Shown: positions 1 through 8,924, numbered from the stretch's first letter. The stretch is 64,000 bases of DNA from JAHQVK01 sp036788295 (GCA_036788295.1 DAIQNR010000001.1:62001-126000), one strand, 5' to 3'. Made by a program: numbers and translations. The notes: a model not told the origin generated them from the letters alone.

Positions 1-222
1 CCCGCGCCATGCGACAACCGGCGCATCCCCGAGGTGGGGACCACCGCCCCCGGCACCGGGGACGGAAGCCCTCGGACCGCCTCCCTACCGCGGCCTCTCG
101 TAAGCCGAGCACCCATGGGACCGGTGACGGAGCGCGCCGGCCGGGTCGTCGAGCACCCCATTCACCGGACCGGCCTCGCCTGAGGCTAGACGGGACCCGA
201 GCCGCCGAGTATGCTCTAGTGT
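1..222. other. Left edge, no gene recognised
   Basis: Both strands were read and nothing resembling a conserved protein or RNA was seen. The short open frames here have arginine/proline-rich compositions typical of chance frames in GC-rich DNA. It presumably holds the upstream region of the Uma2 gene that starts at 223 and may include the end of an unseen neighbour. Confidence 0.4.
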
Positions 223-1077
223 ATGCGCGATCCGGCCGAGACTGAGGACGGCTATCCGCCCCGGCCCGACACCTCTCACCTCATCACGGAGAACGACGAC
301 CCCGTGGACAACATCCCCTCCGAGAAGAACCAGAGGCTCCTGGCTTCTTCCCTGTACGCGAGCTGGGCGGGCGCGCCTCCCATCGAGATCGAAGGGGAGC
401 CCACGGACCCCGTGCCTCGCCCGTTTCTGGCGACCGCCAACGTGGGGCTCTTCGACCGGCCGCTGAACGACCCGCTCGTTCCCGACCTGCTCGTCAGCAA
501 CGACGTTCAGCTCGGGGACCTCCGGTGGGACGATTCGGATACGAAGTCCTATTTCATATGGGACCATGGAAAGCCGCCCGAGCTCGTCGTCGAGATCGTA
601 TCGAACAAAAAGGGAGGCGAGCTCACCCGAAAGCGGCTCCGTTACGGCAAGATGCGGGTCGCCTACTACGTCGTCTTCGACCCTGGTCACTTCCTCGGAG
701 ACATCAGCCTCCGTGCCTTCAGGCTCGCCGGAGACCGACTCGAACCCCTACTCCTCCGCGAAGGGGCCCGAGTGGACATCGAACCACTCGGCCTCGAGAT
801 CGGCGTTTGGACCGGCACCTTCGAGCAGCGGCACGGGCTCTGGCTCCGCTTCTTCGACAAGCAGGGAAATCCCCTCCTCACCGGCGAGGAGAAGGCCGAA
901 AACGAGCGCCAAAAGGCCGAAAACGAGCGCCAAAGGGCCGAAAACGAGCGCCAAAAGGCCGAGAACGAGCGCCAGAAGGCCGAAAACGAGCGCCAAAGGG
1001 CCGAAAATGAGCGCGCCCGAGCCGACGCGCTCGCGGAGAAGCTCCGATCCCTCGGAATCGACCCCGACCAACTCTGA
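223..1077 (+). CDS. Uma2 family (DUF820) PD-(D/E)XK endonuclease-like protein with repeat tail
   Basis: 284 aa. Residues about 25-220 match the Uma2/DUF820 restriction-endonuclease-like fold: a PDLLVSND strand carrying the first acidic residue, then PPELVVEIVSNKK with the E-x-x-S-x-K style core, and a YGKMRVAYYVVFDP segment typical of the family. The C-terminus (about 225-266) is six 7-residue repeats AENERQ(K/R), a charged coiled coil seen on many Uma2 proteins of filamentous and gliding bacteria. Family members are predicted Mg-dependent nucleases; the biological role is mostly unknown. ATG 223 is the first ATG after an in-frame stop; no strong ribosome binding site is visible. It stands alone, 302 bp before the helicase gene. 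The fold is confident; function is inferred. Confidence 0.85.
   Translation: MRDPAETEDGYPPRPDTSHLITENDDPVDNIPSEKNQRLLASSLYASWAGAPPIEIEGEPTDPVPRPFLATANVGLFDRPLNDPLVPDLLVSNDVQLGDLRWDDSDTKSYFIWDHGKPPELVVEIVSNKKGGELTRKRLRYGKMRVAYYVVFDPGHFLGDISLRAFRLAGDRLEPLLLREGARVDIEPLGLEIGVWTGTFEQRHGLWLRFFDKQGNPLLTGEEKAENERQKAENERQRAENERQKAENERQKAENERQRAENERARADALAEKLRSLGIDPDQL
895..1020 (+). repeat. 21-bp in-frame minisatellite, 6 units
   Basis: Six consecutive 21-bp units encode AENERQ followed by K or R (the last unit ends in AR). The units differ by only one or two bases, indicating recent expansion. It lies in the tail of the Uma2-type gene and encodes a continuous charged helix; copy-number change would be in frame. 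Confidence 0.9.
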
Positions 1078-1379
1078 GTGGGACCTGGCGGACAGTTCGA
1101 CCGCCACCAAGACCTCGGTCGGCCCGGCCCAAACGGAATTCGGGGAGAATCCGCAACCTTTCCATCCCGTGTCGAGGTCCGAACTCCCGGGAGATGGCTC
1201 TGACCGTTTCCACCGCAACCTCTGCGTCCGCCACGGAAGGCTCCGACATCATCTTCATGGACGCGGCCGGGACCGTGGTCTTTCAACTGGTGCATGGGCT
1301 GCGGTCGCCCGCGCAAGTCCACGTCGCCTGCAAGGCCTCTGGTGCCGAGCGCCCGGGCAAGGCATGACCGGCGTCGGCC
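1078..1379. other. 302-bp gap with only a 57-codon candidate ORF
   Basis: Between the Uma2 gene and the helicase gene. Apart from the small frame at 1194-1367 (listed separately) I see no conserved coding signal, hairpin terminator or recognisable promoter. It must contain the promoter of the helicase gene unless that gene is read through from the Uma2 gene. Confidence 0.4.
1194..1367 (+). CDS. Possible small protein of 57 aa upstream of the helicase gene
   Basis: A 57-codon frame starts at ATG 1194 directly after a CCGGGAG purine-rich stretch and stops at TGA 1365-1367, 12 bp before the helicase start. Its composition is balanced (begins MALTVSTATS, contains SDIIFMDAAG) and lacks the Arg/Pro excess of shadow frames. 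No family is recognised. It could be a leader peptide, a small partner of the helicase, the eroded end of an older gene, or chance. Confidence 0.25.
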   Translation: MALTVSTATSASATEGSDIIFMDAAGTVVFQLVHGLRSPAQVHVACKASGAERPGKA

Positions 1380-4300
1380 ATGACGACCGAGAGCGAACCG
1401 ACCTCTGGTGGCGAGCCGGCCATGCTCTCCTGGGCGCACGCTCCGCAGATGGGCTTCGCCGCCCACCAGGCCGACATCCCGCTGCTGTTGGAGATCCGGG
1501 TCCAGAACCGTTCGGACGCTCCGCTGTGCGCGCTGGAGCTTCGCTTGTCCGCGTCCCCGCCGGTCTTTCGGCCGCAGATCTGGCCAATCGACCGGATCGA
1601 GCCCTGGGCCGAACGGACGATGAAGCACCGGCGCCTCGAGGTCGAAGGCGGCCTGCTCGCCGAGCTCGACGAGCGGATGCGGTCCGACCTGCGGCTCGAG
1701 CTGTGGCAGGGCGAGTCTCTGCTCGCCGAGCGAACGAGCTCGGTCGTCGCGCTGGCCAGAAACGAGTGGGGCGGGACCTCGGCCCTCCCCGAGCTGCTCG
1801 CCGCCTTCGTGCTGCCCAACGACCCCGCGGTCGCGACGGTGCTGCAGGAGGCGAGCGCCGTGCTCGCGGCCAACGGCCGCTGCGAAGGCTTCGAGGGCTA
1901 CCGCTCCGAGGACCGGCGGCGGGTGTGGGAGATGATCGAAGCGATCTGGGGCGCGGTGGCCGCCCGACGCCTCACCTACGCCGTGCCCCCGGCCAGCTTC
2001 GAACGAAACGGCCAGAAGATTCGGTCGCCCTCCGATGTCCTCGGCGGGGGCATCGCCTGCTGCCTCGACCTCGCAGTCCTGTTCGCCGCGGCCGCGGAGC
2101 AGGCCGGCCTGCAGCCGGTGCTGGCCCTGAGCGAAGGCCACGCTTTGTCGGGGGTCTGGCTTCAACCCCACTCGAAGGGGGGGCCCTTCGGGCTGACGAC
2201 GGAAGACCCGATGCCGGTGCGAAAAGCGATCGACGGCAAGGAGCTGGTGCTCTTCGAGACGACCCTGGCCGCCCAATCGAGCTTGGTGCCGTTTTCGAAG
2301 GCGGCGCAGCGGGGCCGGCGCCAAGTCGAGGAGGAGGCCGGGTTCGTTTGCGCGCTGGACGTGTTTCAGGCCCGAGCCCGGCAGATCCTTCCCCTGCCCG
2401 CGAAAGGAACGAGCGTCGCGGCGACCGACGCGGGCCCCACCGCCATGCCCACGATGGAGCCGCCGCCGGAGCTTCCCGGCTTCGACTTCGGGCTCGACCT
2501 CGGGGAGGTCGTGGAGACGCCGGCCGGACGCGTGGACCGGTGGAAGCGAAAGCTCCTCGATCTCACCAAACGAAACCGCCTCCTCCACATGAAGCCGGGG
2601 CGCTTCCTCCTTCCGTTTCATTCGGTGAAGCCGAAGTTGCTCGCCGCCGCGATCGCCTCCGGAAAGAAGCTATCCTTCGTCGTGCTCCCCGAGGGCAAGG
2701 AGCGGGACGAGACCCAGTTTCAGCTTCGAACCGGGGAGGACCTCGCCGAACGCTTCGCCGAGCAGGCGATCGAGCGAAACGAGCTCGTCCTTCAGCTTCC
2801 GCCCGAGCGCCTCGATGGGCGCCTCATCGAGATCTATCGGGAAGCCAAGAAGCACCTCGAAGAGGGCGGGACGAACACCCTCTTCGTCGCCCTCGGCGCG
2901 CTGCGCTGGCAGCCGGCGGCCGAGAAGCTGAGCCACTACGAAGCCCCGCTCGTCCTGGTGCCGGTCACGCTCGAGCGAACGAGCGTCCAGTCCAAGCCGA
3001 AGCTTCAGCAGCTCGCCGGGGAAGGGGCGGCCTTCAACTCCACGCTGCTCGAATTCCTGCGGCAAGAGTTCAACCTCCAGTTCCCGGAGATCTGGGCCGA
3101 GGACGGGGAGATGGACGTCGAGCAGGTGCTCGACCTCGTTCGGCGCCGAGTGGCCGACGTGCCCGGCTTCGAGGTGCTCGAGTCCAGCGCGCTCGGCATC
3201 TTCTCCTTCGCCAAGTATCTGATGTGGAAGGATCTCGATGCCCGCGCCGAGCAGCTCGCCCAAAGCCCGCTCGTTCACCATCTCATCCACACGCCGAGGG
3301 ATGGCTACGAGGGTTCGGCCTCGATGCTCGCGCCTTCGGCCGTGGACGAGGCGATCGACCCCTCGACCCTCTTTGCGCCCCTCTACGCCGACGCCTCGCA
3401 GCTGGTGGCGATCCACGCCTCGGGCACGAACGGAGATTTTGTCATCGAGGGTCCACCGGGCACGGGCAAGTCGGAGACCATCGGCAACATCATCGCTCAC
3501 AACCTGGGACTCGGCCGCAGGGTCTTGTTCGTATCGGAGAAGCGAGCGGCGCTCGAGGTGGTCTACCGGCGTCTCTGCGACAAGGGCCTCGGGAGTTTCT
3601 GCCTCGAGCTGCACTCGAACAAGCAGGAAAAGCGGCAGGTTCTCCGGACGCTCGAGGTCGCCTGGGACGAGTGCACCGCGCGCACGGTGGACGAGTGGCA
3701 GCGGCGGGCGGCCGAACTGAAGGCGCACCGGGACCGGCTCAACGGCCTCGTTTCGGCCCTGCACGCCCCGGGGCCGACGAACCTCAGCCCCCGCACGGCC
3801 ATCGGTCGGGTGGTACGCTACCGAAAGGTGCACCGGCTCGAGCTCGGGTGGGGACCCGAGCTCATGCGTGATGACCGCGCCGGCGACGCCGAGGGTCTCG
3901 CGGCGCTGCTCGACCTGGCCAACGAGCTCGGGCAGCAGTTTTCGAAGCTCGAGCCGGAGGACTTTCAGACCTTCTTCGCGGTCGAGCACCGTGACTGGTC
4001 GCACGGCTGGCAGGCCGACTTCGTCGCGGCCGCCCGGACCCTCGGGGCCAAGGCGAGCGAACTATCGCGCGCCGCCGAGACCTTCGCCGCCCACCTCGGG
4101 CTCGCGGCCGAAGACCAAAGAGCGCTCCGCCTCGACCGCGTGGTGGCCCTTCGTGGGCTCGCGGCCGTGGTCCCGGACGCCGCCCGCTTCGACCTCGGTT
4201 TTGCCGTTGCGCCCGACGCCCACGAAACCCTCGAGCGCCTCCGTGACGGCCTACGTTTCCTCGATGCCTACCGGGCCACCGAAAGCGAGCTGTCGTTCAG

Positions 4301-5036
4301 CGCGAGCGAAGCCGCGGTCGCCTCGGCCCCGGTCTCGGCCTGGCGGGAGGCGCTCCACCGGGCGAATCGGCGGTGGTGGCCGTTTTCCTGGTTCGGCCGG
4401 CGGGCGCTCGCCAAGGCCGTCGCCTCCCACTTCTTTGGGTCCACGAACTCGCAAGGCGGGGGGGGCGCCCGTCCCCGCCTCGCGCGCAAAGTCGGGCCAC
4501 CCGAGGGGTTCTTCGCGGACTTCGACCGGCTCGAGATGATGAAGGCGCACCGAGCCGAGCTCGAGGCGCTCGGCAATCTGCCCAAACCGTGGCGGGGGCT
4601 CGCCACCTCCGTCGAGGACATCGAGGCGTTCCTCGAGGTCGCCGAACGCCTCGGCGCCGCCTTTCGCCGGCTCGCCTCCACCGGGGAGATCGCTTCGACC
4701 CGGGTCGCGCTGTCGAGCGCCTTCGGGGACGAGCACCGGATGCTCGAGCCGGGCCTTCCCATCGCGGAGGCCGCCGCCGACCTCGGCGCGCGCCTCGATG
4801 CCTTCAGCGCCGCCAGTGATGGGTTTTCCCGGCTCGGCGGCAGCCCCGCGGGACAGCAACTCGATGGCCTGCGCCAGCTCGCCGACGGCATCGCCGCCCG
4901 GGAGCGTCGGCTGAATCCGTGGTGTCAGTACGTCGAGGCCCGGCAACGGGCGAGGGCCGCCGGGCTCGAGTCGCTCGTCGACGCGGTGGAGGCAGGATCT
5001 GTGGCCCCGGACCAATGCGCCGAGCAACTAAACTAA
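1380..5036 (+). CDS. DUF4011 SF1 helicase-nuclease, N-terminal part (frame broken at 5028-5037)
   Basis: 1218 aa. Residues 1-140 look like a beta-sandwich. About 180-270 resemble a transglutaminase-like module (ACCLDLAVLF with Cys, then EGHALSGVWL with His). About 380-640 is the DUF4011 region (WKRKLLDLTKRNRLLHMKPG). Walker A is GPPGTGKS at residues 691-698, followed by a long helical insertion. The frame ends at TAA 5034-5036, before Walker B and all later helicase motifs, which continue in the +2 frame from 5033. Removing one copy of the CTAAA duplication at 5028-5037 joins the two halves into one protein of about 1,941 aa reading AEQLKTAYCAW across the seam. As it stands this half should be ATPase-dead. 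Start ATG 1380 is the best placed for the N-terminal domain. Relatives of this architecture occur in predicted anti-phage and DNA-repair loci; that role is inference here. Confidence 0.85.
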   Translation: MTTESEPTSGGEPAMLSWAHAPQMGFAAHQADIPLLLEIRVQNRSDAPLCALELRLSASPPVFRPQIWPIDRIEPWAERTMKHRRLEVEGGLLAELDERMRSDLRLELWQGESLLAERTSSVVALARNEWGGTSALPELLAAFVLPNDPAVATVLQEASAVLAANGRCEGFEGYRSEDRRRVWEMIEAIWGAVAARRLTYAVPPASFERNGQKIRSPSDVLGGGIACCLDLAVLFAAAAEQAGLQPVLALSEGHALSGVWLQPHSKGGPFGLTTEDPMPVRKAIDGKELVLFETTLAAQSSLVPFSKAAQRGRRQVEEEAGFVCALDVFQARARQILPLPAKGTSVAATDAGPTAMPTMEPPPELPGFDFGLDLGEVVETPAGRVDRWKRKLLDLTKRNRLLHMKPGRFLLPFHSVKPKLLAAAIASGKKLSFVVLPEGKERDETQFQLRTGEDLAERFAEQAIERNELVLQLPPERLDGRLIEIYREAKKHLEEGGTNTLFVALGALRWQPAAEKLSHYEAPLVLVPVTLERTSVQSKPKLQQLAGEGAAFNSTLLEFLRQEFNLQFPEIWAEDGEMDVEQVLDLVRRRVADVPGFEVLESSALGIFSFAKYLMWKDLDARAEQLAQSPLVHHLIHTPRDGYEGSASMLAPSAVDEAIDPSTLFAPLYADASQLVAIHASGTNGDFVIEGPPGTGKSETIGNIIAHNLGLGRRVLFVSEKRAALEVVYRRLCDKGLGSFCLELHSNKQEKRQVLRTLEVAWDECTARTVDEWQRRAAELKAHRDRLNGLVSALHAPGPTNLSPRTAIGRVVRYRKVHRLELGWGPELMRDDRAGDAEGLAALLDLANELGQQFSKLEPEDFQTFFAVEHRDWSHGWQADFVAAARTLGAKASELSRAAETFAAHLGLAAEDQRALRLDRVVALRGLAAVVPDAARFDLGFAVAPDAHETLERLRDGLRFLDAYRATESELSFSASEAAVASAPVSAWREALHRANRRWWPFSWFGRRALAKAVASHFFGSTNSQGGGGARPRLARKVGPPEGFFADFDRLEMMKAHRAELEALGNLPKPWRGLATSVEDIEAFLEVAERLGAAFRRLASTGEIASTRVALSSAFGDEHRMLEPGLPIAEAAADLGARLDAFSAASDGFSRLGGSPAGQQLDGLRQLADGIAARERRLNPWCQYVEARQRARAAGLESLVDAVEAGSVAPDQCAEQLN

Positions 5037-7210
5037 AGACCGCCTACTGCGCTTGGCTTGCCCCAAAACTCATCGACAGCCGCCCGGAACTCAGAGGCTT
5101 CTCCTCGGCCCGCCACCATGATCTCATCGAGCGCTTTCGCCGGCTCGACGCCGAGCTGACCGAGCTGGCCACCGAGGCCATTCGCGCGAAGCTCGCCCCG
5201 CTCGTGCCGAGAAAGGACGACCGAGGCGCGCACCCCGGCTACAGCGTGCTCGCCCGAGAGGTGCAAAAGAGGACCGGGCACAAGCCAGTCCGCCAGCTCG
5301 TGGCCGAGATGGGGGATGCGCTGTTGGCGCTCACCCCGTGCCTGATGATGAGCCCGCTCTCGGTCGCGAAGTTCCTGGGGGCGTCGGCGCCGCTCTTCGA
5401 CTTGGTGGTGTTCGACGAAGCGTCCCAGATTCCCGTTTGGGATGCCGTGGGCGCCATCGCCCGCGGGCGCTTCGCCGTCATCGTCGGCGACCCGAAGCAG
5501 ATGCCCCCGACCAGCTTCTTCGATCGGAACACGGAGGAAGAGGACGAGGAAGCCGACCTCGAGAGCATTCTCGACGAGGCGCTGTCGGCTTCGGTGCGGC
5601 ATTGGCGGCTCACCGGCCACTACCGAAGCCGCCACGAGAGCCTCATCGCGTTTTCGAACCACGCCTACTACGAAAACCAGCTGGTCACCTATCCCTCGGC
5701 CGACACCCGGAGCTCGGTGGTGAGCCTGCGCCGGGTCGACGGGGTCTATGGCAAAGGCAGGACGAGGACCAACCCCATCGAAGCCCAGGCCGTGGTGGGC
5801 GAGGTGCTGAGGCGGCTCCAGGACCCAAAGCTGAGCAAACTGAGCCTTGGCATCGTCACCCTGAACGCCGAGCAGCAGCGACTCATCGAGAACCTTCTCG
5901 ACGAGGCCCGCCGCCGCCACCCCGAGATCGACCGCTTCTTCTCGGATGCCAGCGAGGAGCCGGTGTTCGTCAAGAACCTCGAGACGGTGCAGGGCGACCA
6001 GCGGGACGTCATCCTCCTTGGGATCGGCTACGGACCCACCGAGCCCGGCTCGAGATCGATGTCCATGAACTTTGGGCCGCTCAACCGCAGCGGCGGGGAG
6101 CGACGGTGGAACGTCGCCATCACCCGGGCGACGACCGAGCTCATCGTGTTCGCGAGCTTCGACGCCTCCATGGTGGATCTATCGAGGACGCAGGCCCGCG
6201 CGGTGCGCGACCTGAAGCATTACCTCGACTTTGCCGAGCGGGGTCCTATGGCCCTGGCCGAGGCCATTCACTCGGCCTTCGACGACCGCTACGACTCGGA
6301 CTTCGAGGCCGAAGTCGCCGACGCGCTTCGGGCCCGTGGGTGGGTGGTCAAGACCCAGGTCGGGGTCTCGAGGTACCGAATCGACCTCGGCGTCGTCCAC
6401 CCCGACGCCCCGGGTCGCTTTCTCGCTGGAGTGGAGTGCGACGGCGCAATGTACCATTCCCTCCCCTCCGCGCGGGACCGGGACCGAGTCCGGCACGCGG
6501 TGCTCGAGCGGCTAGGGTGGCGACTTCTTCGCATCTGGTCCACCGACTTCTTCGTCGACCCTGACCGGGTGATGAACGACGTCCACGCCCAGCTCGAGCG
6601 GCGGCTGTTCGCAGACCGCGAAAGACCGAAGAGCGATGAGCCGAATGCCGATACCTTCAATAGGCGTGAGCCTTCGCTCGAGAGCAACACCGCCCCTCCC
6701 CTTGCCCTCGAGCCCGAACCCTCCTTCGAGCCCGAACCTCAGCTCGAGGATTCTTCGGCGCCAGACCCGAGCCGGTTTTACGAGCCGATCTATCGTCCTA
6801 CGCTCGCTGCCCTGGCAAGTGTCTTCATCGACGAGAACGGTCCCGTCCTTGAGCGGGTCGTCATCGAGGGGCTTGCAAGGCAACATGGCTTCCAGCGGGT
6901 AGGGAAGAGGATCCGGGAGGCTGCGAGGCTCGCGCTCGTCGATGTGCGCCCGCGAAGCGAGGACCCGAACGGGGAGTCGGTGCTATGGCCGGACGGCACC
7001 GAGCCAAGAGACATCCTCCCGTTTCGGCCGCTCGGCCGCACCTTCGGGGACGTGCCCGCGGCCGAGCTTCGCGGGCTCGCCGAAGCGGTGCTCGAGACGG
7101 AGACCGAGGACCCCGCAGCCCTGTTCGCCCGGCGCGCCCAAATGGGTCGGCTGACGTCCGGGCTGAGACGCCAAATCGAAGCGCTGCTCGCCGAAGCGCG
7201 CGGCCGGTGA
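5015..7210 (+). CDS. DUF4011 SF1 helicase-nuclease, C-terminal part (displaced frame)
   Basis: About 731 aa if read from ATG 5015, which overlaps the upstream half by 22 bp. Homology really begins at the CTA codon 5033. It holds the rest of the SF1 helicase: Walker B/motif II LVVFDEASQ, motif III VIVGDPKQMPP, motif IV around TGHYRSRHESL, motif V TVQGDQRDVI and motif VI RWNVAITRA. Then comes a Vsr/DUF559-like nuclease (RIDLGVV followed by GVECDGAMYHS) and a DUF3320-like C-terminal domain starting at FYEPIYRPTLAAL. All catalytic motifs look intact, so the break is probably recent or reversible. Reinitiation at ATG 5015 lacks a well-spaced ribosome site, so this half may be untranslated. It is convergent with the Hsp70 operon, with stop codons 10 bp apart. 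Confidence 0.8.
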   Translation: MRRATKLKTAYCAWLAPKLIDSRPELRGFSSARHHDLIERFRRLDAELTELATEAIRAKLAPLVPRKDDRGAHPGYSVLAREVQKRTGHKPVRQLVAEMGDALLALTPCLMMSPLSVAKFLGASAPLFDLVVFDEASQIPVWDAVGAIARGRFAVIVGDPKQMPPTSFFDRNTEEEDEEADLESILDEALSASVRHWRLTGHYRSRHESLIAFSNHAYYENQLVTYPSADTRSSVVSLRRVDGVYGKGRTRTNPIEAQAVVGEVLRRLQDPKLSKLSLGIVTLNAEQQRLIENLLDEARRRHPEIDRFFSDASEEPVFVKNLETVQGDQRDVILLGIGYGPTEPGSRSMSMNFGPLNRSGGERRWNVAITRATTELIVFASFDASMVDLSRTQARAVRDLKHYLDFAERGPMALAEAIHSAFDDRYDSDFEAEVADALRARGWVVKTQVGVSRYRIDLGVVHPDAPGRFLAGVECDGAMYHSLPSARDRDRVRHAVLERLGWRLLRIWSTDFFVDPDRVMNDVHAQLERRLFADRERPKSDEPNADTFNRREPSLESNTAPPLALEPEPSFEPEPQLEDSSAPDPSRFYEPIYRPTLAALASVFIDENGPVLERVVIEGLARQHGFQRVGKRIREAARLALVDVRPRSEDPNGESVLWPDGTEPRDILPFRPLGRTFGDVPAAELRGLAEAVLETETEDPAALFARRAQMGRLTSGLRRQIEALLAEARGR
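5028..5037 (+). repeat. CTAAA tandem duplication breaking the helicase frame
   Basis: Two adjacent copies of CTAAA (5028-5032 and 5033-5037). The first copy plus the next bases give CTA AAC TAA, a premature stop. Deleting either copy yields CAA CTA AAG ACC and restores one continuous helicase frame. It is a typical slipped-strand product and could revert, or it could be a sequencing/assembly artefact. Confidence 0.85.
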
Positions 7211-7223
7211 GCGGGGACGCTCA
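7208..7223. terminator. Small hairpin joining two convergent stop codons
   Basis: TGAGCG (7208-7213), loop GGGA, CGCTCA (7218-7223). The perfect 6-bp stem begins and ends in the TGA stops of the plus-strand helicase and the minus-strand Hsp70 gene. There is no T-run, so it is at best a weak bidirectional terminator. Confidence 0.3.
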
Positions 7224-8924
7224 GACCAGGTCGAGCAAGGCCCCCGACAGGTCGTCGAGGCGCTCGGAGATGGGGCTCCCGTCGGCGAGCGCCGCCTCGA
7301 CCGCCGCCGCCGCGACCTCGAGCGCCGCCCGCTCCTCGGTGGGTTCGGACCGCTCACCGAGGACAAACCGTGCGCGAGACAGCAGGGCATCGGCAAGGCG
7401 CCGATCGTCCTCGCCTGGACCCTGGGCGCCCGACGGGTCGCCAGCCGTGAGCGCATCGATGCGGGCCGCGGCCTTTCGCCGCTCGGTGCGGGTGAGCGCG
7501 CTCGGGCCGCGCCGGATCTCGACCGAAGCTTCCCTTCCCGAAAGAACGTGTTTGGCCCTTGCGTGCAGCATCCCGGAAAGATCGAGCTGAAACTCGACCT
7601 CGATCTCGCTTCGCTCCGGCGATGGCGGAAGATGGTCCACACGGACCTCACCAAGTTCGGTGTTGTCCTCAGCGAGGTGGGCTTCCCCTTGGACCACCGG
7701 GATCTCGACGGCGCTCTGATCTTTTCGCTGCGTGAAGAAGATGGAGCGCTTGCTCGCCGGCACTACAGTGCCGCGAGCGATCAACGGGACCGCGATCAGC
7801 TCATCGAACCTATCGAGGCTGCCTGCGGCCAAAGTATGGGGTGTGATATCGACCAGTACCTCGTCGATGGCCTCGCCGGCCATCCGACCGGCCAAGATCG
7901 ACGCCCCCAGGGCTACGGCGTGGTCCGCGTCCTCGGAGAGATGCACCGGCCGGTCGAGGTGGTCCTCGAGCCGAGCCTTCACGAGCGGCATCCGAGATGC
8001 CCCGCCGACGAGCACGATCCGGTCGAGGCTGCTCACGGTCCAGCCAGCGAGCTCGAGCGCGCGGTCCACCGAGGTCAGGGTCCGCTCTACGAACGGCGCG
8101 GCCAACCGCTCGAGGGCCTCTTGGGTGAGCACGAGCTCGAGATGCACGGGATCCTTGGCGTCGCCAGCGAGCTGCGCTTCGAGCAGGGCGACCTCCTGGC
8201 GATCGGACAAGGCGATCTTCGCCCGCTCGAGCGCGGCCTCGAGCCGAGCCATGGCGGCCGGGTCCGCCCGCACCACCTCTGCCCGCTTTCCGAGCTGCTC
8301 GAGCGCGTACCCTACCAAGGCCTTGTCGATGTCCGCCCCCCCGAGCTGGGTGTCCCCGTGGCTCGAAGCGACCTCGAGAAAGCCCTCATCCCGTTCGAGC
8401 ACCGACACGTCGAAGGTGCCGCCCCCAAAATCGTAGATGAGCACCCTCTCCTCGGCGCCGGTGGTCTGGGTCAGGGCGGCCGCCGTAGGTTCGTTGACGA
8501 GGCGCTCGACCCTCAGCCCGGCGAGCTCGCCCGCGTCTCGTGTGGCTTGCCGCTGGTGGTCCTCGAAGTAGGCGGGCACGGTGATGATCGCCGCCTCCGG
8601 CCGGGCCAACCCCGACGACTCCACCCAGTCGAGCAGCGCTCGCAAGAGAAGGGCAGAGACCTCCTGAGGGCTCAGCTGCTGCGCCCCCAGCGAGAGCTTC
8701 TCCGAGGAGCCCATCCTCCGTTTCACCTGCTGGATGGCGCGCGAAGGGTCGAGCAGGCGCCGGTTCCTGGCCCGCCTCCCGGTTAGGACCCGGCCGCCTT
8801 CGTCGAGCGCCACCACCGACGGGAGCAGCTTCGAGCCGCGTTCATCTCCAAACAGGGTAGCCTCTCCGCCGGATACCCATCCGATGAGAGAGTTCGTGGT
8901 TCCAAGGTCGATGCCGACGATCAT
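7221..8924 (-). CDS. Hsp70/DnaK family chaperone, non-canonical
   Basis: 567 aa, shorter than DnaK (about 640). The actin-like ATPase domain is complete: phosphate-1 loop GIDLGTTNS at residues 4-12, EPTAAAL in the middle, phosphate-2 YDFGGGTFDVSVL, and the adenosine motif LVGGASRMP. A beta-sandwich substrate-binding domain follows (DITPHTLAAG through about 520), then a shortened helical lid without the EEVD-like tail of housekeeping DnaK. ATG 8924 was chosen because the ATPase domain begins at residue 2 and the codon overlaps the grpE stop in an ATGA junction, so translation is probably coupled. It is the last gene of a TPR-J-GrpE-Hsp70 operon. This is likely a specialised paralogue rather than the main DnaK; clients are unknown. 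Confidence 0.93.
   Translation of the reverse strand: MIVGIDLGTTNSLIGWVSGGEATLFGDERGSKLLPSVVALDEGGRVLTGRRARNRRLLDPSRAIQQVKRRMGSSEKLSLGAQQLSPQEVSALLLRALLDWVESSGLARPEAAIITVPAYFEDHQRQATRDAGELAGLRVERLVNEPTAAALTQTTGAEERVLIYDFGGGTFDVSVLERDEGFLEVASSHGDTQLGGADIDKALVGYALEQLGKRAEVVRADPAAMARLEAALERAKIALSDRQEVALLEAQLAGDAKDPVHLELVLTQEALERLAAPFVERTLTSVDRALELAGWTVSSLDRIVLVGGASRMPLVKARLEDHLDRPVHLSEDADHAVALGASILAGRMAGEAIDEVLVDITPHTLAAGSLDRFDELIAVPLIARGTVVPASKRSIFFTQRKDQSAVEIPVVQGEAHLAEDNTELGEVRVDHLPPSPERSEIEVEFQLDLSGMLHARAKHVLSGREASVEIRRGPSALTRTERRKAAARIDALTAGDPSGAQGPGEDDRRLADALLSRARFVLGERSEPTEERAALEVAAAAVEAALADGSPISERLDDLSGALLDLV

Noticed and set aside
566..4004. Long open frames overlapping the Uma2 and helicase genes on both strands (566-3871 plus, 687-2621 minus, 2670-4004 minus)
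   Set aside because: They have Arg/Pro/Gly-rich shadow composition and no family motifs; the real genes in the other frames carry full domain signatures.
5015..5037. Programmed ribosomal frameshift in the helicase gene
   Set aside because: No slippery heptamer or pseudoknot is apparent, while a perfect 5-bp tandem duplication fully explains the break.
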